Shown: positions 1 through 13,892 of the stretch, piece by piece | How the letters are laid out: each line of letters starts with the position of its first letter | Position numbering within the stretch: the first letter of the stretch is position 1 | Assembly (NCBI RefSeq): GCF_052324685.1 | Contig: NC_135211.1 | Span: forward strand, 1,711,105-1,775,104 | Direction: 5' to 3' | Source: Brachyhypopomus gauderio | Taxonomy: Eukaryota; Chordata; Actinopteri; Gymnotiformes; Hypopomidae | Length of the DNA: 64,000 bases | The notes under the pieces: model-generated | Database searches by the model: none | What the model was told of the DNA's origin: nothing | Seen by the model: the letters and a program-made list of their open reading frames with translations, nothing else | Made by a program: the position numbers and the translations under genes

Positions 1-205
1 TGTTTAGAGCGCTTACAGCGCCAGCAAACGCTGTTTTGAACGCCTTAATACCTGACTTACTACTTGTTTGGAAATGCATGTGTAACATTACAAACATGAT
101 AAAACAGCTTGTTATCACATCCAAACACTGTTTTGGAACAAAATATGAGTTTTCAGTTCATTCTTCAAAAGTTGCACTTTTGCTCCAAGTTATGCTCAGA
201 AACAC
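1..205. repeat. Representative satellite monomer with five dyad symmetries
   Basis: The first monomer, in arbitrary phase, shows inverted repeats at 9-21 (GCGCT, 3-nt loop, AGCGC), 15-34 (ACAGCG, 8-nt loop, CGCTGT), 81-92 (TGTAA, 2-nt loop, TTACA), 97-117 (TGATAA, 9-nt loop, TTATCA) and 166-182 (CAAAAGT, 3-nt loop, ACTTTTG). The near-palindrome AAACACTGTTT also begins twice per monomer period, at 123 and 200. No CENP-B-box-like motif (TTCG....A..CGGG) was seen. Monomers of the GAGCTCTTACAACGCC type lose the first dyad. Confidence 0.85.
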
Positions 206-2978
206 TGTTTAGAGCGCTTACAGCTCCAGCAAACGCCGTTTTGAACGCCTTAATACAAGACTTACTACTTGTATGGAAATGGATGTGTAACATTACAAAC
301 ATGATAAAACAGCTTGTTATCACATCCAAACACTGTTTTCATTCAAAATATGAGTTTTCTTTTCATTCTTCAAAAGTTGCACTTTTGCCACAAGTTATGC
401 TCAGAAACACTGTTTAGAGCGCTTACAGCGCCAGCAAACGCTGTTTTGAACGCCTTAATACAAGACTTACTACTTGTATGGAAATGCATGTGTAACATTA
501 CAAAAATGATAAAACAGCTTGTTATCACATCCAAACACTGTTTTGGAACAAAATATGAGTTTTCAGTTCATTCTTCAAAAGTTGCACTTTTGCTCCAAGT
601 TATGCTCAGAAACACTGTTTAGAGCGCTTACAGCGCCAGCAAACGCTGTTTTGAACGCCTTAATACAAGACTTACTACTTGTATGGAAATGCATGTGTAA
701 CATTACAAAAATGATAAAACAGCTTGTTATCACATCCAAACACTGTTTTGGAACAAAATATGAGTTTTCAGTTCATTCTTCAAAAGTTGCACTTTTGCTC
801 CAAGTTATGCTCAGAAACACTGTTTAGAGCGCTTACAGCGCCAGCAAACGCTGTTTTGAACGCCTTAATACAAGACTTACTACTTGTATGGAAATGGATG
901 TGTAACATTACAAACATGATAAAACAGCTTGTTATCACATCCAAACACTGTTTTCATTCAAAATATGAGTTTCCTTTTCATTCTTCAAAAGTTGCACTTT
1001 TGCCACAAGTTATGCTCAGAAACACTGTTTAGAGCGCTTACAGCGCCAGCAAACGCTGTTTTGAACGCCTTAATACAAGACTTACTACTTGTATGGAAAT
1101 GCATGTGTAACATTACAAACATGATAAAACAGCTTGTTATCACATCCAAACACTGTTTTGGAACAAAATATGGGTTTTCAGTTCATTCTTCAAAAGTTAC
1201 ACTTTTGCTCCAAGTTATGCTCAGAAACACTGTTTAGAGCGCTTACAGCGCCAGCAAACGCTGTTTTGAACGCCTTAATACAAGACTTACTACTTGTATG
1301 GAAATGGATGTGTAACATTACAAACATGATAAAACAGCTTGTTATCACATCCAAACACTGTTTTGGAACAAAATATGAGTTTTCAGTTCATTCTTCAAAA
1401 GTTGCACTTTTGCCACAAGTTATGCTCAGAAACACTGTTTAGAGCGCTTACAGCGCCAGCAAACGCTGTTTTGAACGCCTTAATACAAGACTTACTACTT
1501 GTATGGAAATGGATGTGTAACATTACAAACATGATAAAACAGCTTGTTATCACATCCAAACACTGTTTTCATTCAAAATATGAGTTTTCTTTTCATTCTT
1601 GAAAAGTTGCACTTTTGCCCCAAGTTATGCTCAGAAACACTGTTTAGAGCTCTTACAACGCCAGAAAACGCTGTTTTGAACGCCTTAATGCAAGCCTTAC
1701 TACTTGTTAGGAAATGCATGTGTAACATTACAAACATGATAAAACAGCTTGTTATCACATCCAAACACTGTTTTGGAACAAAATATGAGTTTTCAGTTCA
1801 TTCTTCAAAAGTTGCACTTTTGCCACAAGTTATGCTCAGAAACACTGTTTAGAGCGCTTACAGCGCCAGCAAACGCTGTTTTGAACGCCTTAATACCTGA
1901 CTTACTACTTGTTTGGAAATGCATGTGTAACATTACAAACATGATAAAACAGCTTGTTATCACATCCAAACACTGTTTTGGAACAAAATATGAGTTTTCA
2001 GTTCATTCTTCAAAAGTTGCACTTTTGCTCCAAGTTATGCTCAGAAACACTGTTTAGAGCGCTTACAGCTCCAGCAAACGCCGTTTTGAACGCCTTAATA
2101 CAAGACTTACTACTTGTATGGAAATGGATGTGTAACATTACAAACATGATAAAACAGCTTGTTATCACATCCAAACACTGTTTTCATTCAAAATATGAGT
2201 TTTCTTTTCATTCTTCAAAAGTTGCACTTTTGCCACAAGTTATGCTCAGAAACACTGTTTAGAGCGCTTACAGCGCCAGCAAACGCTGTTTTGAACGCCT
2301 TAATACAAGACTTACTACTTGTATGGAAATGCATGTGTAACATTACAAAAATGATAAAACAGCTTGTTATCACATCCAAACACTGTTTTGGAACAAAATA
2401 TGAGTTTTCAGTTCATTCTTCAAAAGTTGCACTTTTGCCCCAAGTTATGCTCAGAAACACTGTTTAGAGCTCTTACAACGCCAGAAAACGCTGTTTTGAA
2501 CGCCTTAATGCAAGCCTTACTACTTGTTAGGAAATGCATGTGTAACATTACAAACATGATAAAACAGCTTGTTATCACATCCAAACACTGTTTTGGAACA
2601 AAATATGAGTTTTCAGTTCATTCTTCAAAAGTTGCACTTTTGCCACAAGTTATGCTCAGAAACACTGTTTAGAGCGCTTACAGCGCCAGCAAACGCTGTT
2701 TTGAACGCCTTAATACCTGACTTACTACTTGTTTGGAAATGCATGTGTAACATTACAAACATGATAAAACAGCTTGTTATCACATCCAAACACTGTTTTG
2801 GAACAAAATATGAGTTTTCAGTTCATTCTTCAAAAGTTGCACTTTTGCTCCAAGTTATGCTCAGAAACACTGTTTAGAGCGCTTACAGCTCCAGCAAACG
2901 CTGTTTTGAACGCCTTAATACAAGACTTACTACTTGTATGGAAATGGATGTGTAACATTACAAACATGATAAAACAGC

Positions 2979-5028
2979 TTGTTATCACATCCAAACACTG
3001 TTTTCATTCAAAATATGAGTTTTCTTTTCATTCTTCAAAAGTTGCACTTTTGCCACAAGTTATGCTCAGAAACACTGTTTAGAGCGCTTACAGCGCCAGC
3101 AAACGCTGTTTTGAACGCCTTAATACAAGACTTACTACTTGTATGGAAATGCATGTGTAACATTACAAAAATGATAAAACAGCTTGTTATCACATCCAAA
3201 CACTGTTTTGGAACAAAATATGAGTTTTCAGTTCATTCTTCAAAAGTTGCACTTTTGCTCCAAGTTATGCTCAGAAACAGTGTTTAGAGCGCTTACAGCG
3301 CCAGCAAACGCTGTTTTGAACGCCTTAATACAAGACTTACTACTTGTATGGAAATGGATGTGTAACATTACAAACATGATAAAACAGCTTGTTATCACAT
3401 CCAAACACTGTTTTCATTCAAAATATGAGTTTCCTTTTCATTCTTCAAAAGTTGCACTTTTGCCACAAGTTATGCTCAGAAACACTGTTTAGAGCGCTTA
3501 CAGCGCCAGCAAACGCTGTTTTGAACGCCTTAATACAAGACTTACTACTTGTATGGAAATGCATGTGTAACATTACAAACATGATAAAACAGCTTGTTAT
3601 CACATCCAAACACTGTTTTGGAACAAAATATGGGTTTTCAGTTCATTCTTCAAAAGTTACACTTTTGCTCCAAGTTATGCTCAGAAACACTGTTTAGAGC
3701 GCTTACAGCGCCAGCAAACGCTGTTTTGAACGCCTTAATACAAGACTTACTACTTGTATGGAAATGGATGTGTAACATTACAAACATGATAAAACAGCTT
3801 GTTATCACATCCAAACACTGTTTTGGAACAAAATATGAGTTTTCAGTTCATTCTTCAAAAGTTGCACTTTTGCCACAAGTTATGCTCAGAAACACTGTTT
3901 AGAGCGCTTACAGCGCCAGCAAACGCTGTTTTGAACGCCTTAATACAAGACTTACTACTTGTATGGAAATGGATGTGTAACATTACAAACATGATAAAAC
4001 AGCTTGTTATCACATCCAAACACTGTTTTCATTCAAAATATGAGTTTTCTTTTCATTCTTCAAAAGTTGCACTTTTGCCACAAGTTATGCTCAGAAACAC
4101 TGTTTAGAGCGCTTACAGCGCCAGCAAACGCTGTTTTGAACGCCTTAATACAAGACTTACTACTTGTATGGAAATGCATGTGTAACATTACAAAAATGAT
4201 AAAACAGCTTGTTATCACATCCAAACACTGTTTTGGAACAAAATATGAGTTTTCAGTTCATTCTTCAAAAGTTGCACTTTTGCTCCAAGTTATGCTCAGA
4301 AACACTGTTTAGAGCGCTTACAGCGCCAGCAAACGCTGTTTTGAACGCCTTAATACAAGACTTACTACTTGTATGGAAATGGATGTGTAACATTACAAAC
4401 ATGATAAAACAGCTTGTTATCACATCCAAACACTGTTTTCATTCAAAATATGAGTTTCCTTTTCATTCTTCAAAAGTTGCACTTTTGCCACAAGTTATGC
4501 TCAGAAACACTGTTTAGAGCGCTTACAGCGCCAGCAAACGCTGTTTTGAACGCCTTAATACAAGACTTACTACTTGTATGGAAATGCATGTGTAACATTA
4601 CAAACATGATAAAACAGCTTGTTATCACATCCAAACACTGTTTTGGAACAAAATATGGGTTTTCAGTTCATTCTTCAAAAGTTACACTTTTGCTCCAAGT
4701 TATGCTCAGAAACACTGTTTAGAGCGCTTACAGCGCCAGCAAACGCTGTTTTGAACGCCTTAATACAAGACTTACTACTTGTATGGAAATGGATGTGTAA
4801 CATTACAAACATGATAAAACAGCTTGTTATCACATCCAAACACTGTTTTGGAACAAAATATGAGTTTTCAGTTCATTCTTTAAAAGTTGCACTTTTGCCA
4901 CAAGTTATGCTCAGAAACACTGTTTAGAGCGCTTACAGCGCCAGCAAACGCTGTTTTGAACGCCTTAATACAAGACTTACTACTTGTATGGAAATGGATG
5001 TGTAACATTACAAACATGATAAAACAGC
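2979..5028. repeat. Two tandem copies of a five-monomer (1025-bp) satellite module
   Basis: The variant order of the five monomers starting at 2979 is repeated by the five starting at 4004. In both, monomers with the CATTCAAAATATGAG and GGAACAAAATATGAG boxes alternate and lead to the rare ATATGGGTTTTCAG monomer (3594 and 4619). A very similar module occurs at 5849-6873, and a six-monomer version at 314-1543. This shows amplification in units larger than the monomer. Confidence 0.7.
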
Positions 5029-6258
5029 TTGTTATCACATCCAAACACTGTTTTCATTCAAAATATGAGTTTTCTTTTCATTCTTGAAAAGTTGCACTTT
5101 TGCCCCAAGTTATGCTCAGAAACACTGTTTAGAGCTCTTACAATGCCAGAAAACGCTGTTTTGAACGCCTTAATGCAAGCCTTACTACTTGTTAGGAAAT
5201 GCATGTGTAACATTACAAACATGATAAAACAGCTTGTTATCACATCCAAACACTGTTTTGGAACAAAATATGAGTTTTCAGTTCATTCTTCAAAAGTTGC
5301 ACTTTTGCTCCAAGTTATGCTCAGAAACACTGTTTAGAGCTCTTACAACGCCAGCAAACGCTGTTTTGAACGCCTTAATGCAAGCCTTACTACTTGTATG
5401 GAAATGCATGTGTAACATTACAAACATGATAAAACAGCTTGTTATCACATCCAAACACTGTTTTCATTCAAAATATGAGTTTTCTTTTCATTCTTCAAAA
5501 GTTGCACTTTTGCCACAAGTTATGCTCAGAAACACTGTTTAGAGCTCTTACAACGCCAGCAAACGCTGTTTTGAACGCCTTAATGCAAGCCTTACTACTT
5601 GTATGGAAATGGATGTGTAACATTACAAACATGATAAAACAGCTTGTTATCACATCCAAACACTGTTTTGGAACAAAATATGAGTTTTCAGTTCATTCTT
5701 CAAAAGTTGCACTTTTGCTCCAAGTTATGCTCAGAAACACTGTTTAGAGCGCTTACAGCTCCAGCAAACGCTGTTTTGAACGCCTTAATACAAGACTTAC
5801 TACTTGTATGGAAATGGATGTGTAACATTACAAACATGATAAAACAGCTTGTTATCACATCCAAACACTGTTTTCATTCAAAATATGAGTTTTCTTTTCA
5901 TTCTTCAAAAGTTGCACTTTTGCCACAAGTTATGCTCAGAAACACTGTTTAGAGCGCTTACAGCGCCAGCAAACGCTGTTTTGAACGCCTTAATACAAGA
6001 CTTACTACTTGTATGGAAATGCATGTGTAACATTACAAAAATGATAAAACAGCTTGTTATCACATCCAAACACTGTTTTGGAACAAAATATGAGTTTTCA
6101 GTTCATTCTTCAAAAGTTGCACTTTTGCTCCAAGTTATGCTCAGAAACACTGTTTAGAGCGCTTACAGCGCCAGCAAACGCTGTTTTGAACGCCTTAATA
6201 CAAGACTTACTACTTGTATGGAAATGGATGTGTAACATTACAAACATGATAAAACAGC

Positions 6259-8412
6259 TTGTTATCACATCCAAACACTGTTTTCATTCAAAATATGAGT
6301 TTCCTTTTCATTCTTCAAAAGTTGCACTTTTGCCACAAGTTATGCTCAGAAACACTGTTTAGAGCGCTTACAGCGCCAGCAAACGCTGTTTTGAACGCCT
6401 TAATACAAGACTTACTACTTGTATGGAAATGCATGTGTAACATTACAAACATGTTAAAACAGCTTGTTATCACATCCAAACACTGTTTTGGAACAAAATA
6501 TGGGTTTTCAGTTCATTCTTCAAAAGTTACACTTTTGCTCCAAGTTATGCTCAGAAACACTGTTTAGAGCGCTTACAGCGCCAGCAAACGCTGTTTTGAA
6601 CGCCTTAATACAAGACTTACTACTTGTATGGAAATGGATGTGTAACATTACAAACATGATAAAACAGCTTGTTATCACATCCAAACACTGTTTTGGAACA
6701 AAATATGAGTTTTCAGTTCATTCTTCAAAAGTTGCACTTTTGCCACAAGTTATGCTCAGAAACACTGTTTAGAGCGCTTACAGCGCCAGCAAACGCTGTT
6801 TTGAACGCCTTAATACAAGACTTACTACTTGTATGGAAATGGATGTGTAACATTACAAACATGATAAAACAGCTTGTTATCACATCCAAACACTGTTTTC
6901 ATTCAAAATATGAGTTTTCTTTTCATTCTTGAAAAGTTGCACTTTTGCCCCAAGTTATGCTCAGAAACACTGTTTAGAGCTCTTACAACGCCAGAAAACG
7001 CTGTTTTGAACGCCTTAATGCAAGCCTTACTACTTGTTAGGAAATGCATGTGTAACATTACAAACATGATAAAACAGCTTGTTATCACATCCAAACACTG
7101 TTTTGGAACAAAATATGAGTTTTCAGTTCATTCTTCAAAAGTTGCACTTTTGCTCCAAGTTATGCTCAGAAACACTGTTTAGAGCTCTTACAACGCCAGC
7201 AAACGCTGTTTTGAACGCCTTAATGCAAGCCTTACTACTTGTATGGAAATGCATGTGTAACATTACAAACATGATAAAACAGCTTGTTATCACATCCAAA
7301 CACTGTTTTCATTCAAAATATGAGTTTTCTTTTCATTCTTCAAAAGTTGCACTTTTGCCACAAGTTATGCTCAGAAACACTGTTTAGAGCTCTTACAACG
7401 CCAGCAAACGCTGTTTTGAACGCCTTAATGCAAGCCTTACTACTTGTTAGGAAATGCATGTGTAACATTACAAACATGATAAAACAGCTTGTTATCACAT
7501 CCAAACACTGTTTTGGAACAAAATATGAGTTTTCAGTTCATTCTTCAAAAGTTGCACTTTTGCCACAAGTTATGCTCAGAAACACTGTTTAGAGCGCTTA
7601 CAGCGCCGGCAAACGCTGTTTTGAACGCCTTAATACAAGACTTACTACTTGTATGGAAATGGATGTGTAACATTACAAACATGATAAAACAGCTTGTTAT
7701 CACATCCAAACACTGTTTTGGAACAAAATATGAGTTTTCAGTTCATTCTTCAAAAGTTGCACTTTTGCTCCAAGTTATGCTCAGAAACACTGTTTAGAGC
7801 GCTTACAGCGCCAGCAAACGCTGTTTTGAACGCCTTAATACAAGACTTACTACTTGTATGGAAATGGATGTGTAACATTACAAACATGATAAAACAGCTT
7901 GTTATCACATCCAAACACTGTTTTCATTCAAAATATGAGTTTTCATTTCATTCTTCAAAAGTTGCACTTTTGCCACAAGTTATGCTCAGAAACACTGTTT
8001 AGAGCGCTTACAGCGCCAGCAAACGCTGTTTTGAACGCCTTAATACAAGACTTACTACTTGTATGGAAATGCATGTGTAACATTACAAACATGATAAAAC
8101 AGCTTGTTATCACATCCAAACACTGTTTTGGAACAAAATATGGGTTTTCAGTTCATTCTTCAAAAGTTACACTTTTGCTCCAAGTTATGCTCAGAAACAC
8201 TGTTTAGAGCGCGTACAGCGCCAGCAAACGCTGTTTTGAACGCCTTAATACAAGACTTACTACTTGTATGGAAATTGATGTGTAACATTACAAACATGAT
8301 AAAACAGCTTGTTATCACATCCAAACACTGTTTTGGAACAAAATATGAGTTTTCAGTTCATTCTTCAAAAGTTGCACTTTTGCCACAAGTTATGCTCAGA
8401 AACACTGTTTAG
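6259..8412. repeat. Satellite higher-order block, left copy (matches 11790-13892)
   Basis: This run of monomers carries the same ordered series of diagnostic variants as 11790-13892, about 5.53 kb (27 monomers) to the right. Shared rare changes include GCGCCGGCAAACGC near 7600 and 13135, TTTCATTTCATTC near 7943 and 13473, and GAGCGCGTACAGC with GAAATTGATG near 8210-8276 and 13741-13806. The block may extend further left. Confidence 0.8.
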
Positions 8413-9569
8413 AGCGCTTACAGCGCCAGCAAACGCTGTTTTGAACGCCTTAATACAAGACTTACTACTTGTATGGAAATGGATGTGTAACATTACAAAC
8501 ATGATAAAACAGCTTGTTATCACATCCAAACACTGTTTTCATTCAAAATATGAGTTTTCTTTTCATTCTTGAAAAGTTGCACTTTTGCCCCAAGTTATGC
8601 TCAGAAACACTGTTTAGAGCTCTTACAACGCCAGAAAACGCTGTTTTGAACGCCTTAATGCAAGCCTTACTACTTGTTAGGAAATGCATGTGTAACATTA
8701 CAAACATGATAAAACAGCTTGTTATCACATCCAAACACTGTTTTGGAACAAAATATGAGTTTTCAGTTCATTCTTCAAAAGTTGCACTTTTGCTCCAAGT
8801 TATGCTCAGAAACACTGTTTAGAGCTCTTACAACGCCAGCAAACGCTGTTTTGAACGCCTTAATGCAAGCCTTACTACTTGTATGGAAATGCATGTGTAA
8901 CATTACAAACATGATAAAACAGCTTGTTATCACATCCAAACACTGTTTTCATTCAAAATATGAGTTTTCTTTTCATTCTTCAAAAGTTGCACTTTTGCCA
9001 CAAGTTATGCTCAGAAACACTGTTTAGAGCTCTTACAACGCCAGCAAACGCTGTTTTGAACGCCTTAATGCAAGCCTTACTACTTGTATGGAAATGGATG
9101 TGTAACATTACAAACATGATAAAACAGCTTGTTATCACATCCAAACACTGTTTTGGAACAAAATATGAGTTTTCAGTTCATTCTTCAAAAGTTGCACTTT
9201 TGCTCCAAGTTATGCTCAGAAACACTGTTTAGAGCGCTTACAGCGCCAGCAAACGCTGTTTTGAACGCCTTAATACAAGACTTACTACTTGTATGGAAAT
9301 GGATGTGTAACATTACAAACATGATAAAACAGCTTGTTATCACATCCAAACACTGTTTTGGAACAAAATATGAGTTTTCAGTTCATTCTTCAAAAGTTGC
9401 ACTTTTGCTCCAAGTTATGCTCAGTAACACTGTTTAGAGCGCTTACAGCGCCAGCAAACGCTGTTTTGAACGCCTTAATCCAAGACTTACTACTTGTTTG
9501 GAAATGCATGTGTAACATTACAAACATGATAAAACAGCTTGTTATCACATCCAAACACTGTTTTGGAAC

Positions 9570-12500
9570 AAATATGAGTTTTCAGTTCATTCTTCAAAAG
9601 TTGCACTTTTGCTCCAAGTTATGCTCAGAAACACTGTTTAGAGCTCTTACAACGCCAGAAAACGCTGTTTTGAACGCCTTAATGCAAGCCTTACTACTTG
9701 TTAGGAAATGCATGTGTAACATTACAAACATGATAAAACAGCTTGTTATCACATCCAAACACTGTTTTGGAACAAAATATGAGTTTTCAGTTCATTCTTC
9801 AAAAGTTGCACTTTTGCCACAAGTTATGCTCAGAAACACTGTTTAGAGCGCTTACAGCGCCTGCAAACGCTGTTTTGAACGCCTTAATACAAGACTTACT
9901 ACTTGTATGGAAATGGATGTGTAACATTACAAACATGATAAAACAGCTTGTTATCACATCCAAACACTGTTTTGGAACAAAATATGAGTTTTCAGTTCAT
10001 TCTTCAAAAGTTGCACTTTTGCTCCAAGTTATGCTCAGAAACACTGTTTAGAGCGCTTACAGCGCCAGCAAACGCTGTTTTGAACGCCTTAATACAAGAC
10101 TTACTACTTGTATGGAAATGGATGTGTAACATTACAAACATGATAAAACAGCTTGTTATCACATCCAAACACTGTTTTGGAACAAAATATGAGTTTTCAG
10201 TTCATTCTTCAAAAGTTGCACTTTTGCCACAAGTTATGCTCAGAAACACTGTTTAGAGCGCTTACAGCGCCAGCAAACGCTGTTTTGAACGCCTTAATAC
10301 AAGACTTACTACTTGTATGGAAATGGATGTGTAACATTACAAACATGATAAAACAGCTTGTTATCACATCCAAACACTGTTTTCATTCAAATATGAGTTT
10401 TCTTTTCATTCTGAAAAGTTGCACTTTTGCCCCAAGTTATGCTCAGAAACACTGTTTAGAGCTCTTACAACGCCAGAAAACGCTGTTTTGAACGCCTTAA
10501 TGCAAGCCTTACTACTTGTTAGGAAATGCATGTGTAACATTACAAACATGATAAAACAGCTTGTTATCACATCCAAACACTGTTTTGGAACAAAATATGA
10601 GTTTTCAGTTCATTCTTCAAAAGTTGCACTTTTGCCACAAGTTATGCTCAGAAACACTGTTTAGAGCGCTTACAGCGCCGGCAAACGCTGTTTTGAACGC
10701 CTTAATACAAGACTTACTACTTGTATGGAAATGGATGTGTAACATTACAAACATGATAAAACAGCTTGTTATCACATCCAAACACTGTTTTCATTCAAAT
10801 ATGAGTTTCCTTTTCATTCTTCAAAAGTTGCACTTTTGCCACAAGTTATGCTCAGAAACACTGTTTAGAGCGCTTACAGCGCCAGCAAACGCTGTTTTGA
10901 ACGCCTTAATACAAGACTTACTACTTGTATGGAAATGCATGTGTAACATTACAAACATGATAAAACAGCTTGTTATCACATCCAAACACTGTTTTGGAAC
11001 AAAATATGGGTTTTCAGTTCATTCTTCAAAAGTTACACTTTTGCTCCAAGTTATGCTCAGAAACACTGTTTAGAGCGCTTACAGCGCCAGCAAACGCTGT
11101 TTTGAACGCCTAAATACAAGACATACTACTTGTATGGAAATGGATGTGTAACATTACAAACATGATAAAACAGCTTGTTATCACATCCAAACACTGTTTT
11201 GGAACAAAATATGAGTTTTCAGTTCATTCTTCAAAAGTTGCACTTTTGCCACAAGTTATGCTCAGAAACACTGTTTAGAGCGCTTACAGCGCCAGCAAAC
11301 GCTGTTTTTGAACGCCTTAATACAAGACTTACTACTTGTATGGAAATGGATGTGTAACATTACAAACATGATAAAACAGCTTGTTATCACATCCAAACAC
11401 TGTTTTCATTCAAAATATGAGTTTTCTTTTCATTCTTGAAAAGTTGCACTTTTGCCCCAAGTTATGCTCAGAAACACTGTTTAGAGCTCTTACAACGCCA
11501 GAAAACGCTGTTTGAACGCCTTAATGCAAGCCTTACTACTTGTTAGGAAATGCATGTGTAACATTACAAACATGATAAAACAGCTTGTTATCACATCCAA
11601 ACACTGTTTTGGAACAAAATATGAGTTTTCAGTTCATTCTTCAAAAGTTGCACTTTTGCCACAAGTTATGCTCAGAAACACTGTTTAGAGCGCTTACAGC
11701 GCCGGCAAACGCTGTTTTGAACGCCTTAATACAAGACTTACTACTTGTATGGAAATGGATGTGTAACATTACAAACATGATAAAACAGCTTGTTATCACA
11801 TCCAAACACTGTTTTCATTCAAAATATGAGTTTCCTTTTCATTCTTCAAAAGTTGCACTTTTGCCACAAGTTATGCTCAGAAACACTGTTTAGAGCGCTT
11901 ACAGCGCCAGCAAACGCTGTTTTGAACGCCTTAATACAAGACTTACTACTTGTATGGAAATGCATGTGTAACATTACAAACATGATAAAACAGCTTGTTA
12001 TCACATCCAAACACTGTTTTGGAACAAAATATGGGTTTTCAGTTCATTCTTCAAAAGTTACACTTTTGCTCCAAGTTATGCTCAGAAACACTGTTTAGAG
12101 CGCTTACAGCGCCAGCAAACGCTGTTTTGAACGCCTTAATACAAGACTTACTACTTGTATGGAAATGGATGTGTAACATTACAAACATGATAAAACAGCT
12201 TGTTATCACATCCAAACACTGTTTTGGAACAAAATATGAGTTTTCAGTTCATTCTTCAAAAGTTGCACTTTTGCCACAAGTTATGCTCAGAAACACTGTT
12301 TAGAGCGCTTACAGCGCCAGCAAACGCTGTTTTGAACGCCTTAATACAAGACTTACTACTTGTATGGAAATGGATGTGTAACATTACAAACATGATAAAA
12401 CAGCTTGTTATCACATCCAAACACTGTTTTCATTCAAAATATGAGTTTTCTTTTCATTCTTGAAAAGTTGCACTTTTGCCCCAAGTTATGCTCAGAAACA

Positions 12501-13696
12501 CTGTTTAGAGCTCTTACAACGCCAGAAAACGCTGTTTTGAACGCCTTAATGCAAGCCTTACTACTTGTTAGGAAATGCATGTGTAACATTACAAACATGA
12601 TAAAACAGCTTGTTATCACATCCAAACACTGTTTTGGAACAAAAATATGAGTTTTCAGTTCATTCTTCAAAAGTTGCACTTTTGCTCCAAGTTATGCTCA
12701 GAAACACTGTTTAGAGCTCTTACAACGCCAGCAAACGCTGTTTGAACGCCTTAATGCAAGCCTTACTACTTGTATGGAAATGCATGTGTAACATTACAAA
12801 CATGATAAAACAGCTTGTTATCACATCCAAACACTGTTTTCATTCAAAATATGAGTTTTCTTTTCATTCTTCAAAAGTTGCACTTTTGCCACAAGTTATG
12901 CTCAGAAACACTGTTTAGAGCTCTTACAACGCCAGCAAACGCTGTTTTGAACGCCTTAATGCAAGCCTTACTACTTGTTAGGAAATGCATGTGTAACATT
13001 ACAAACATGATAAAACAGCTTGTTATCACATCCAAACACTGTTTTGGAACAAAATATGAGTTTTCAGTTCATTCTTCAAAAGTTGCACTTTTGCCACAAG
13101 TTATGCTCAGAAACACTGTTTAGAGCGCTTACAGCGCCGGCAAACGCTGTTTTGAACGCCTTAATACAAGACTTACTACTTGTATGGAAATGGATGTGTA
13201 ACATTACAAACATGATAAAACAGCTTGTTATCACATCCAAACACTGTTTTGGAACAAAATATGAGTTTTCAGTTCATTCTTCAAAAGTTGCACTTTTGCT
13301 CCAAGTTATGCTCAGAAACACTGTTTAGAGCGCTTACAGCGCCAGCAAACGCTGTTTTGAACGCCTTAATACAAGACTTACTACTTGTATGGAAATGGAT
13401 GTGTAACATTACAAACATGATAAAACAGCTTGTTATCACATCCAAACACTGTTTTCATTCAAAATATGAGTTTTTCATTTCATTCTTCAAAAGTTGCACT
13501 TTTGCCACAAGTTATGCTCAGAAACACTGTTTAGAGCGCTTACAGCGCCAGCAAACGCTGTTTTGAACGCCTTAATACAAGACTTACTACTTGTATGGAA
13601 ATGCATGTGTAACATTACAAACATGATAAAACAGCTTGTTATCACATCCAAACACTGTTTTGGAACAAAATATGGGTTTTCAGTTCATTCTTCAAA
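9570..13696. other. Zone of ten single-base homopolymer indels in the satellite
   Basis: Against the invariant 205-bp spacing of the first 46 monomers, this zone has A4 to A3 at 9570-9572, 10389-10391, 10797-10799 and 13694-13696; T2 to T1 at 10412; T4 to T3 at 11511-11513 and 12741-12743; T4 to T5 at 11305-11309 and 13471-13475; and A4 to A5 at 12641-12645. The net change of -4 accounts exactly for the monomer start at 13732 instead of 13736. Low-coverage long-read consensus near a contig end is the likely cause. Confidence 0.8.
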
Positions 13697-13892
13697 GTTA
13701 CACTTTTGCTCCAAGTTATGCTCAGAAACACTGTTTAGAGCGCGTACAGCGCCAGCAAACGCTGTTTTGAACGCCTTAATACAAGACTTACTACTTGTAT
13801 GGAAATTGATGTGTAACATTACAAACATGATAAAACAGCTTGTTATCACATCCAAACACTGTTTTGGAACAAAATATGAGTTTTCAGTTCAT
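11790..13892. repeat. Satellite higher-order block, right copy (matches 6259-8412)
   Basis: Second copy of the 6259-8412 block, cut off by the N run. It differs from the left copy mainly by single-base homopolymer indels at 12641-12645, 12741-12743, 13471-13475 and 13694-13696, which the left copy lacks. That pattern fits sequence error better than evolution. Confidence 0.8.

Larger units (their letters stand above)
1..13892. repeat. 205-bp tandem satellite array, 67 full monomers plus a partial one
   Basis: Head-to-tail copies of one 205-bp monomer fill the region; the motif TGTTTAGAG recurs at 1, 206, 411 and so on to 13732. Monomers differ by a few substitutions at fixed sites: GGAACAAAATATGAG or CATTCAAAATATGAG; GAGCGCTTACAGCGCC or GAGCTCTTACAACGCC; AATACAAGACTT or AATGCAAGCCTT; ATGGATG or ATGCATG. 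Variants recur in blocks, which shows higher-order organisation. Overlapping 102-codon ORFs in every monomer arise because 205 is 1 mod 3 and the same stop (in TGTTTAG) recurs; they show no coding signal and I do not call them genes. I do not recognise the family. Centromeric or pericentromeric satellite is the likeliest role (inference). Confidence 0.97.

Noticed and set aside
1-13892. Series of overlapping 102-codon ORFs, one per 205 bp, plus 63-codon ORFs on the - strand
   Set aside because: They are produced by translating the same satellite in a frame that shifts each monomer. Each ORF overlaps the next, there is no domain, and the longer ones (near 9334 and 10561) come from single-base indels.
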